Part shown: piece after piece, positions 37,422 through 44,648 of the stretch
How the letters are laid out: every line of letters begins with the position of its first letter
How positions within the stretch are numbered: position 1 is the stretch's first letter
Assembly (NCBI RefSeq): GCF_013114825.1
Contig: NZ_JAAVLX010000003.1
Location: forward strand, 1-64,000
Length of the DNA stretch: 64,000 bases
Direction of reading: 5' to 3'
Source: Bradyrhizobium australiense
Lineage (GTDB): Bacteria > Pseudomonadota > Alphaproteobacteria > Rhizobiales > Xanthobacteraceae
Made by a program: the position numbers and the translations under genes
Notes under the pieces: generated by a model
Told to the model about the DNA's origin: nothing
Databases searched by the model: none
The model's input: the letters and a program-made list of their open reading frames with translations, nothing else

Positions 37422-37525
37422 GCGGCGCGGGCCTGTGCGCCGCTGTCTCCTGCCCGCGGCAGCGCGGCAGGAGTGTGACCCGTTGTCATTTCACGTCTGA
37501 GACGTCCGCCATCCCACGCGGACGT
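37422..37525 (+). promoter_or_regulatory. Stem-loops between dctP-like and permease genes
   Basis: gcggcgc / gcgccgc (37422-37443) and acgtccgc / gcggacgt (37502-37525) form 7- and 8-bp stems within the 137-bp gap. No T-run follows, so they fit mRNA stabilisation or partial termination that would leave more receptor than permease; inferred only. Confidence 0.45.
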
Positions 37526-37545
37526 GGGGAAATCCGGGGAAACCG

Positions 37546-38682
37546 ATGCCCAGCCTTCCGTTTGTGCTGCCCCATTGGCTCTACTGGGGCACGCTCGTCG
37601 TATTTCCGATCGTCGCCATGTATTTCGTCCAACGCCAGCGCCGGCGCGGCGCTCCGCAAGGTCCGTCGCTCTTCATCGCCTATATGTTCTGGCTCTGCTC
37701 GGGCTTCATGGGCCTGCACCGCTTCTACCTCAGGAGCAACTGGGGCCTGATCTTCATTCCGGTCTTCCTCCTTATCCTCCACACCACCGACGTCATTCGC
37801 GACAAGCGTGAAGACGTGTCGCGCACGCGAGCCGCCGTTGGCGCCGCCGTCTCCGAACTCGAGCATGCAAAAATTCCGCCCGGCGTGACCGCAACGCCGC
37901 AGATGCAGGAGCGGCTGGCTAAGGCCGAGGCGGCGCAACCCAAGGTCAAATCCGATTTTGAAGCGGCCCAAGCCGATTTGACGCAATGGTACAGCTATTC
38001 GCGCTGGCTGGCGATCCTGATGGCCGCGATGCTGGTTGGTGATGCCATCCTGTTGCCTGGACTCGTGCGCCGGCAAAAGCTGCGCGAGGCGGCAGAGCGG
38101 GCCAACGCACCGCCCGAGGCGGGGGTGCCGGAAGTGCCGCAGATCGGCACGCAGGAAGATCCGACTCTTCGCGTTCATACCCGCCTCACGGACGCGATCG
38201 AATGGGTAAACATCCGCGCCGGTGAATATGTCGCCTATTGGGCCGTGATTTCGGTGTTCGGCTATTACTACGAGGTGATCGCGCGGTTCGCTTTCAACTC
38301 ACCCACCAATTGGCTGCATGAGAGCATGTTTCTGATGTACGGCATGCAGTACATGATCGCCGGCGCCTATGCCTATCAAAGCGATCAGCATGTGCGTGTG
38401 GATGTGTTCTACGTAAAATTCTCCACACGCGGCAAAGCCATCGCGGATATCATCACGTCGATATTCTTCTTCATATTCGTGCTCACGCTGCTTTTCACCG
38501 GCTGGCGCTTTGCCATGGATTCGTTCAATCCGGGCGGCATCGGCGAGGTCTCCTTCACTGAATGGGGCGTGCAGTACTGGCCGGTCAAGCTGATGATGCC
38601 AATCGGCGCCGCGCTGCTGCTGCTGCAGGGAATTTCCAAACTGATAAAAGACGTCATCATCCTGACGCGTGGGAGAGCCTGA
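37546..38682 (+). CDS. TRAP transporter small permease (DctQ) with N-terminal TM2 domain
   Basis: A 378-aa protein of two parts. Residues ~1-85 are a TM2-domain hairpin: SLFIAYMFWLCSGFMGLHRF then YLRSNWGLIFIPVFLLI has the TM2 signature (G-x-x-G-x-H-x-F-Y-L). Residues ~85-145 are charged and helical (coiled-coil-like). After another membrane segment, residues ~205-378 are DctQ: WVNIRAGEYVAYWAVISVFG, ANSxxPTNWLHESMFLMYGMQ-like sequence, DQHVRVDVFYVKFS and a four-helix core. A plain DctQ is ~160-200 aa, so this is roughly double. It overlaps no neighbour; DctM follows after 3 bp. GGGGAAACCG precedes the ATG. Confidence 0.88.
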   Translation: MPSLPFVLPHWLYWGTLVVFPIVAMYFVQRQRRRGAPQGPSLFIAYMFWLCSGFMGLHRFYLRSNWGLIFIPVFLLILHTTDVIRDKREDVSRTRAAVGAAVSELEHAKIPPGVTATPQMQERLAKAEAAQPKVKSDFEAAQADLTQWYSYSRWLAILMAAMLVGDAILLPGLVRRQKLREAAERANAPPEAGVPEVPQIGTQEDPTLRVHTRLTDAIEWVNIRAGEYVAYWAVISVFGYYYEVIARFAFNSPTNWLHESMFLMYGMQYMIAGAYAYQSDQHVRVDVFYVKFSTRGKAIADIITSIFFFIFVLTLLFTGWRFAMDSFNPGGIGEVSFTEWGVQYWPVKLMMPIGAALLLLQGISKLIKDVIILTRGRA

Positions 38683-38685
38683 GCC

Positions 38686-40053
38686 ATGGGTTGGGAAATC
38701 GATATCGCATGGCTCACGCTGCTTCTGTTCGGCTCGCTCGGCATATTACTGGCGCTCGGTCTGCCGATGGCGTTCTGCACCGGCTCTCTTGCGGTGGTGT
38801 TCCTGTTCCTGTTCGGGAATTCGGCCATCCTGAACATGATGCCGTCGCGCATTTTCCCGTTCATGACCGACTACCAGCTCTCCGCCGTCCCGCTGTTCAT
38901 CTTCATGGCGGCGATGCTGGAAAAGGCCGGCATCATCGAGGAGCTGTTCGATGCCGTTTATAAATGGCTCGGTTCGGTCAAGGGCGGCCTTGCGGCCGCG
39001 ACTGTGCTGGCCTGCACGGCGCTCGCAGCGATGGTCGGCGTCGTCGGCGCGACAGAAGTCACGATGGGAATGATCGCGCTGCCGGCAATGCTCAAGCGCG
39101 GCTACGACCAGAAGCTGGCCTGCGGTTCATTGCTGGCCGGCGGAACGCTCGGAATTCTCATTCCACCATCGGTCATGGCGATCGTCTATGCGGTGGTTGC
39201 GCAACAGTCGCTTGGCGAATTACTGGTCGGCTCGATATTCCCGGGCTTTCTGCTCTCCGGCCTCTACATCGCTTACATCCTGATCCGTTGCTACATCAAC
39301 CCAAAGCTCGGACCTGCGTTGCCGCCGGAAGAGCGCGTCAGCACGCGGGAGAAGTTCGCACTTCTCAGGAAGACCATCGCACCGCTGCTGCTGATCATCC
39401 TGGTGCTCGGCGTGATTTTTGTGGGTATTGCCACCCCGGTCGAGGCCGCCGGTATCGGCACCTTCGGTGCGCTGTTCGTATCGGCGCTGCATCGACGGCT
39501 CAACTGGTTGGCCGTGCAAGAGGCCGCCATCGCCACGCTGAAAGCCACGGCGATGGTGATGTGGATATTTTTCGGCGCAACAATGTTTGTCGGCTTCTTC
39601 ATCGTGAAGGGCGGACAGACTTTCGTGGCGAACACAATTCTCGGAACGGGCTTGCCGCCTTACGGCATCCTGATGCTGATGATGGTGATTCTGTTCGTGC
39701 TGGGAATGTTTATCGACTGGGTCGGCATCCTCTTGCTCACCGTGCCGATCTTCCTGCCGATCATGAAAACCCTCGAATGGGGCGGCCTTTTTGGTTTGCC
39801 CGGTGTTCGCACCGAGGACGTGCCGCTCTGGTACGGCGTCATATTCATGGTCAACATGCAGATGGCGTTCCTGTCGCCACCTTTCGGCTATTCGTTGTTC
39901 TACCTGAAAAGCGTCGCGCCGCCGGAGATTACCATGGCGACGATTTTCCGCGCGGCCGTGAATTTCATGGCGCTGCAATGGCTGGGCGTTGGGCTGTGCA
40001 TCCTGTTTCCATCGATTGTCACCTGGCTGCCCAGTTTGTTGTACGCCCGGTAA
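38686..40053 (+). CDS. TRAP transporter large permease (DctM)
   Basis: A 455-aa integral protein with about 12 hydrophobic segments. Signatures: LALGLPMAFCTGSLAVVFLF, VPLFIFMAAMLEKAGIIEEL, ATEVTMGMIALPAMLKRGYD, LAGGTLGILIPPSVMAIVYA and FVNMQMAFLSPPFGYSLFYL-like sequence. It forms the Na-dependent permease with DctQ and is loaded by the DctP receptor. Start ATG 38686, three bases after the DctQ stop. Normal family length. Confidence 0.95.
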   Translation: MGWEIDIAWLTLLLFGSLGILLALGLPMAFCTGSLAVVFLFLFGNSAILNMMPSRIFPFMTDYQLSAVPLFIFMAAMLEKAGIIEELFDAVYKWLGSVKGGLAAATVLACTALAAMVGVVGATEVTMGMIALPAMLKRGYDQKLACGSLLAGGTLGILIPPSVMAIVYAVVAQQSLGELLVGSIFPGFLLSGLYIAYILIRCYINPKLGPALPPEERVSTREKFALLRKTIAPLLLIILVLGVIFVGIATPVEAAGIGTFGALFVSALHRRLNWLAVQEAAIATLKATAMVMWIFFGATMFVGFFIVKGGQTFVANTILGTGLPPYGILMLMMVILFVLGMFIDWVGILLLTVPIFLPIMKTLEWGGLFGLPGVRTEDVPLWYGVIFMVNMQMAFLSPPFGYSLFYLKSVAPPEITMATIFRAAVNFMALQWLGVGLCILFPSIVTWLPSLLYAR

Positions 40054-40187
40054 TTGGTGCCGAGAGGCGATATCCGCATCGGGAATGTGCGCACCGTCGC
40101 CGACATCGAAACCATCGCGAACGCTGCGTCATCGGCGGCGCTTGGCTGCCGAAACTACTGCACCGCAGTTTGCCCCTGAACGGATTT

Positions 40188-40409
40188 TTACTGCCCGTGG
40201 CTCGCCAGCATCTGCTGGCAGCCCTTGCTGATCTTGGCGCGGTTCTGCTTCAGGCAGGCCAGCACCACCTGGTCGCCATCCTGCATGTGCGCCCGGCAAT
40301 AGCGCGAGACGTCGCGCGCGCAGGCGTCGTGTCCCTTCTGCCGGTCCTGCTGGGCCGAGGCGGCTGACGTGATCAAAACCAGGGGAATGACGAAAAGAAT
40401 CTTGGTCAT
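40188..40409 (-). CDS. Small exported Cys-rich-repeat protein
   Basis: A 73-aa protein. A signal peptide (ILFVIPLVLITSAASAQ, cut near residue 20) leaves about 53 residues with four Cys: C30 (DACARDV), C38 (YCRAHM), C52 (LACLKQN) and C64 (KGCQQML). The spacing C-x7-C-x13-C-x11-C with AxxL matches the Cys-rich repeat of GLG1-type periplasmic proteins. The function is unknown. A paralogue is the neighbouring gene 40622-40900. The stop is at 40188, about 130 bp from the DctM stop (convergent). Confidence 0.8.
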   Translation of the reverse strand: MTKILFVIPLVLITSAASAQQDRQKGHDACARDVSRYCRAHMQDGDQVVLACLKQNRAKISKGCQQMLASHGQ

Positions 40410-40621
40410 TTGCTATGCCTTTGCACCGGTAGAACGCAATCAGCGCGTTCTATAGCGGTTTCCAGCGACGTGGATACCGGCTCGCCTCAAGAAAACGCGT
40501 CAAAACAGGAATCGGGCGCTGAAATCCGGGCGGCAACGCAATTGTGAAGGGGAAAGTGCGCTTTATGGAACGCCTGCGTCGCATCGCCGCAAGCGTCCCC
40601 GGGGGAGCCGAAGTGCGCCGA

Positions 40622-40900
40622 TTATTGCGCGGCGAGCTTGCCCTTTTGCGCCGCAAGATCGCGATCCATCACGCTGCGGCAGCCCGCGCTCAGGTCGGCG
40701 CGATGCTTGATCATGCAGGCAGTGATCTTCGGAATATTCGGGATTTCCGAGCTGCAGAGGCGGAACGCGTCGCCGGTGCACATCTGCTGCGCTTCAGAGC
40801 TGAAGGCGAAGCTCGCGGTCGACGAAGCGGCGGCGAAAGACGCGGTCAAGGCCAGCACTGAACTGACCTTGCGAACGGCATTGAAGAACACTGCGGTCAT
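40622..40900 (-). CDS. Exported Cys-rich-repeat protein, paralogue of the neighbour
   Basis: A 92-aa protein with a signal peptide (VLALTASFAAASSTASFAF, cut near residue 33). Mature part: MCTGDAFRLCSSEIPNIPKI, then TACMIKHRADLSAGCRSVM, which is the same four-Cys pattern as the neighbour at 40188. It ends in KGKLAAQ. ATG 40900 has AGGAG seven bases upstream; the frame runs eight codons further. Two genes in the same orientation separated by about 212 bp suggest an ancient duplication. Role unknown. Confidence 0.8.
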   Translation of the reverse strand: MTAVFFNAVRKVSSVLALTASFAAASSTASFAFSSEAQQMCTGDAFRLCSSEIPNIPKITACMIKHRADLSAGCRSVMDRDLAAQKGKLAAQ

Positions 40901-41110
40901 TGTCGGCTCCTGTTGGCCCGGCAAGGCGGGCCCGTTGTTGATGGCAGGAGCATGCGCCGGGAACCGCCGGGCCGACTGTGACTGACGTCACTCGCGCATA
41001 AGGCCCTCATCTCCTTCGCTTAACCGGCGCTTGTTCGCGAGACGTTAAGACATTGTTGGCAGTAATGGCCCGTTGCGTGTGTGTATCCCGAGTATCTGGA
41101 AAGAGTAGCG

Positions 41111-42145
41111 ATGCGTAATGCGTTGGGCCTGATGCTGGCTAGTGTAGTGACGGCGCTGGTGATCACCGGCGTTTGGTTCTGGACCTCCTCGCCGCGGGCC
41201 GACGCGGCCGCACCTCAAACCGTCGCCGCCCGCGCGGCCGAGCCGCTGCCGGCGCCCGCCGCGGCCAAGCCCGCACTGAGGGACGACGTCGAGATCACGG
41301 CCTCTCTCTCGAAGCCGGCCCCTGCCCCCGTGCCGGTTCCCGCAGCCCAGCCGATGCGATCAGCCTGCGCCAATCCCGACGCACTCGGCGTCAGCCGCAC
41401 TGTCGTGATCGACACCACCGGCGGCCCCGGTTTTGGCTTCCTGCAATACAAGCAGTTCGACTTCCTCACCGACAAAGAGGTCGTGCTGACCTTCGACGAC
41501 GGCCCGTGGCCGACCACGCCCGCCGTGCTCAAGGCGCTATCGGATGAATGCACCAAGGCCGTGTTTTTCCCGGTCGGCAAGCACACGACTTATCATCCGG
41601 AGATTCTCAAGCAGGTCGCCGCTGCCGGCCACACCATCGGCTCGCACACCTGGTCGCACAGCCATCTCGACAGCAAGAAGCTGACCGAGCAACAGGTCAG
41701 GGAAGAAATCGAGAAGGGTTTTAGCGCCGTGAAGATGGCGCTGGGTGCGGCGCCCGCGCCGTTCTTCCGCTTCCCCGCGCTCGCGCACACCCAAGCCGCG
41801 CTCGGCTATCTCGGCACGCGCAACATCGCGATGTTTTCCTGTGACGTCGATTCCAACGACTTCAAATCTTCCGGACCCGACCAGGTGATCCAGAACGTCA
41901 TGACCAAGCTCGACAAGCAGGGCAAGGGCGTTATCCTGATGCACGATCTGCAGAAACATACCGCGCTGGCTTTGCCGACGCTGCTGCGCCGCCTCAAGGC
42001 CGGCGGCTACAAGGTCGTGCAGATGAAGGCCAAGGAGCAGCTCGAAACCCTGCCCGAATATGACGCGATGCTGGTGAAGGACCAGAAGATGCCGGCGGTT
42101 GCCAGCCGCCCGATCAGCAGCGTGGTGCAGACGGTTTCGCAGTAA
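41111..42145 (+). CDS. Exported polysaccharide deacetylase-family protein (NodB domain)
   Basis: A 344-aa protein anchored or exported by an N-terminal segment (GLMLASVVTALVITGVWFW, residues ~5-24), with a Pro/Ala linker, then a NodB domain. Motifs: VVLTFDDGPWPTTPAVLKAL (Asp pair, motif 1), GSHTWSHSHLDSKKLTEQQV (His pair, motif 2), PFFRFPALAHT (motif 3) and VILMHDLQKHTALALPTLLR (motif 5). It removes acetyl groups from N-acetyl sugars (chitin oligomers, peptidoglycan or other glycans); the substrate is unknown. ATG 41111 is chosen with GGAAAGAG upstream. Not in a nod cluster, so a cell-wall or exopolysaccharide role is more likely than nodulation. Confidence 0.9.
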   Translation: MRNALGLMLASVVTALVITGVWFWTSSPRADAAAPQTVAARAAEPLPAPAAAKPALRDDVEITASLSKPAPAPVPVPAAQPMRSACANPDALGVSRTVVIDTTGGPGFGFLQYKQFDFLTDKEVVLTFDDGPWPTTPAVLKALSDECTKAVFFPVGKHTTYHPEILKQVAAAGHTIGSHTWSHSHLDSKKLTEQQVREEIEKGFSAVKMALGAAPAPFFRFPALAHTQAALGYLGTRNIAMFSCDVDSNDFKSSGPDQVIQNVMTKLDKQGKGVILMHDLQKHTALALPTLLRRLKAGGYKVVQMKAKEQLETLPEYDAMLVKDQKMPAVASRPISSVVQTVSQ

Positions 42146-42176
42146 GCCGACAGCTCAGTGTCATTCTGCAAAGGCG

Positions 42177-42214
42177 CGCGCCCTCGGAATAGTCCCTAGG
42201 GCGCGTTTTGCTTT
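42177..42214 (+). terminator. Rho-independent terminator after the deacetylase gene
   Basis: cgcgccct (42177-42184) pairs with agggcgcg (42198-42205) around a 13-base loop, then ttttgcttt. It follows the deacetylase stop by about 30 bases. Confidence 0.7.
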
Positions 42215-42221
42215 GGCAATA

Positions 42222-42623
42222 TCACCAGTAGATCCCGTGCCGATGCAGCTCGCGGACGATGCGCGCTTCGATCCAGTGGTGTCTGCTGCGCGGCTTCATA
42301 CTTCTGGACATTAACGCCGTTCTCCGAACAAAAGGCCTTGCGGGCGCGGCTCTCGAACGCTCAACGGCGCGCGGCTCAACCTTCGCCGCCTTGGGCGCCC
42401 CGGCTTTAGGCGTCTCGGCTTTGGGTTCAACGATCGCCGGCCGCTCGGTATATTTCGGCGCTTCCGTAGCCTGCGGAGCCTCCGCGGTTCGCGGCGGCTC
42501 GACCGCCTTCGACGGCGCCGGAGCGGCCTGCGTCTCGCTGCCGGCCAGCGACAAACTCCGATCGCCAGCTTGAGCCGCAGCGGAGGCCAAAACGAAGCCT
42601 GCAATGAGAATGAGTTTACGCAT
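42222..42623 (-). CDS. Small exported Pro/Ala/Glu-rich protein with basic His-rich C-terminus
   Basis: A 133-aa protein. Signal peptide RKLILIAGFVLASAAAQAG. Mature part of low complexity with alternating P, A, E, K (ETQAAPAPSKAVEPPRTAEA ...), then a basic end SRSMKPRSRHHWIEARIVRE and LHRHGIYW. No known domain. ATG 42623 has AAGGGGAG about nine bases upstream, and the signal peptide starts there; the frame is open to 42698. Function unknown; the C-terminal His/Arg cluster might bind metal or polyanions. Confidence 0.65.
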   Translation of the reverse strand: MRKLILIAGFVLASAAAQAGDRSLSLAGSETQAAPAPSKAVEPPRTAEAPQATEAPKYTERPAIVEPKAETPKAGAPKAAKVEPRAVERSRAAPARPFVRRTALMSRSMKPRSRHHWIEARIVRELHRHGIYW

Positions 42624-42732
42624 GCTGGTGTCTCCCCTTGAAGTCCAGGCGGAGACTAGGCCGGGCGGGCGGCCCATTATGTGAGACAGGTCACACACAG
42701 GTGCACCGGTCGCCGAAGATCTACCGACGTGC

Positions 42733-44259
42733 CTAGGACCGGGTCTGATCCACCCGCCGCAGGATCTCTATCCCGTTGATATTCTTCACCAAGGCATAGG
42801 ATTTCAGGAGTTGGGAGAGTTCGGGGTCGGCCGCGGCCCAACTCCCCCAGTCGCTATCCTGATTGTCGATCACAACAACGTCCGGCGGTTGCTTCCTGAA
42901 ATCCTCAATCAGGCCGGCGCGCTCGCGCGCCACGTAGCCCGCGAGGCGGTCCGCCGTCGCCTGGTCGATGGACCCGTCCAGACGAGCGCGGCGGACGATC
43001 TCTCGTACCCAAAGCGCCTCCTGACGCGAGACCCATGTTCCCTGGAGCTCGCGCACCATCGGATGACCGATGACGGCTGCGGCACTCAGCATCAGGATCT
43101 TCGGCCGCGGTCCTATCAGGGTGACCTCTTCCTGGACGCGCCGCATATCGACACTCGCGTTGAACCAGAGGCATGCGTTCGCGAAGATGAGGGCGACGAC
43201 GAGCATCGCGCCCGCGCGCAGCCTGCGCGATCCCGCCCGCTCATCTTGGCTGGCCGCAATCGCCCAGCCCGCCGCCAGCAATCCAAGCGCAACCATCGGA
43301 TAGGCGTGATAACCCCAGCCCTTGCCCTGCACGAAAAACGAAATCGCAAAACCGAGCGATCCGGCCATCATCACGACAGCTGCAGCGTCCACTTTTCGCC
43401 GCTGGCTTTGCATCGCCAGCACGACCATGATCGCCACGAGCCACAACAGGGTCGCAGAAGTCAGCAAGATGGCAAGGAGCGGCGCTTTCAGGAGCAGATA
43501 GACGTCACGCACCAGCGGATAGACGAGCGTAAAATACTCCGGATAGAACGCGACAATGCAGAGCGCGTGGATCACAACCAAAGCTGCGGCGATCCAGTTC
43601 TCCGGCGCAAACAGCACCCGCCAGTCTCGCGCATGGGCGGCTGCCGTCAAAATGCAAAAGCCGACCGCAAAGACGAAGTACGGCTTGAAGTTCATGGTTG
43701 TCGCTGCGCACAGGCCGGCGATCAGGATCGCTGAGGGCGTAACCCGCTCGCCATTGGCGCGCAGAACATAGACCGCAAGTGCCGGCAGCAGCAGCACCAG
43801 CGCCAGGTGTTCGCGCTGGCCGAAATCATACATCGGCAGGATGGCCAGCAGCGCGGCCGCCCATACGGCAGCCGCGCGACGGGCACGCTCGCCGAACGAG
43901 GAGAAACGCAAGGCTCGCCACGTCAGCGCCAGCGATGTCGCGATCGATAGAAAGATCAGCCCGTTGGTCACGACTTCCGGCCGCGCGTGGATTGCGCGCG
44001 CCAGCGCCACGCCGAGGAAGTAGACCGCTCCCGCCATCGGCGGATTGGTCTCGAGAATGTCGACATACAGACGCTGACCGTCGAGCATGCGCTCGCAAAC
44101 AATCAGCCACCAGCTGACATCCACGTTGAAGGGCAGAATCCCTCGCAGGATGATCGCCACCATGAACACGGCGACGACCGCGTGCAGGGGAGTCACGGTC
44201 CAGGCTCCCTGACGGGCGGTCTCATCCCCGGGAAGGCCCAGGCCGATATCGAGCGACAT
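42733..44259 (-). CDS. Polytopic membrane protein, glycosyltransferase (GT-C)-like
   Basis: A 508-aa protein with about 11-12 hydrophobic segments. LPFNVDVSWWLIVCERMLDG then QRLYVDILETNPPMAGAVYF, with the acidic residues in the first periplasmic loop (D near residues 47, 59 and 67), resembles GT-C enzymes such as ArnT/dolichyl-P-Man transferases. A soluble C-terminal part of about 120 residues ends DVVVIDNQDSDWGSWAAADP. Transfer of a sugar from a polyprenyl-phosphate carrier in the periplasm is the hypothesis; the reaction is not assigned. No operon partner. Confidence 0.6.
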   Translation of the reverse strand: MSLDIGLGLPGDETARQGAWTVTPLHAVVAVFMVAIILRGILPFNVDVSWWLIVCERMLDGQRLYVDILETNPPMAGAVYFLGVALARAIHARPEVVTNGLIFLSIATSLALTWRALRFSSFGERARRAAAVWAAALLAILPMYDFGQREHLALVLLLPALAVYVLRANGERVTPSAILIAGLCAATTMNFKPYFVFAVGFCILTAAAHARDWRVLFAPENWIAAALVVIHALCIVAFYPEYFTLVYPLVRDVYLLLKAPLLAILLTSATLLWLVAIMVVLAMQSQRRKVDAAAVVMMAGSLGFAISFFVQGKGWGYHAYPMVALGLLAAGWAIAASQDERAGSRRLRAGAMLVVALIFANACLWFNASVDMRRVQEEVTLIGPRPKILMLSAAAVIGHPMVRELQGTWVSRQEALWVREIVRRARLDGSIDQATADRLAGYVARERAGLIEDFRKQPPDVVVIDNQDSDWGSWAAADPELSQLLKSYALVKNINGIEILRRVDQTRS

Positions 44260-44414
44260 GCAAGATCCTGCGGAAAATGTGCAGGCAAGCTAGAAGGGGC
44301 CAGTTAATAAGAGATTTCAGGGGTGGACACGCGCTCGCCAGGCACATGGCCATTAAGCTGAAGGCGGCGATCGGCTGCGAGGAAGCGCTCCGGAGAGAGC
44401 GCGCCAAAAAAGCG

Positions 44415-44490
44415 TGGTGCCGCAAACAGGACTCGAACCTGTGACCCCGTCATTACGAATGACGTGCTCTACCAACTGAGCTATTGCGGC
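44415..44490 (-). tRNA. tRNA-Thr, anticodon CGT
   Basis: Reading the minus strand, a 76-nt cloverleaf: acceptor gccgcaa/ttgcggc, D stem gctc/gagc, anticodon stem cgtca/tgacg with loop ttcgtaa (anticodon cgt at 44455-44457), T stem acagg/cctgt with ttcgagt, and a cca end. It decodes ACG threonine codons. Confidence 0.95.
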
Positions 44491-44648
44491 GGACCGAAGC
44501 GGCGTTCGGGGGCGACCCCGAAACGCCCGAACCTGATATCGGGCACGGCCGCGATTGGCAAGAAAAACGCTAGGCCCAGCGAAGCGTTTTGAAGCGAGGG
44601 GACATCGGTTCGCGTCAAGAATACCCCTCAAAGTAAGAAACTGAGCGC

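Noticed and set aside
41111..42145. Possible nodulation gene nodB
   Set aside because: The NodB fold is present, but there is no nodA, nodC or nod box, and the protein has an N-terminal membrane segment and linker unlike NodB.
44353..44631. A 92-codon frame on the minus strand
   Set aside because: It runs through the tRNA-Thr gene and has no ribosome site or domain.
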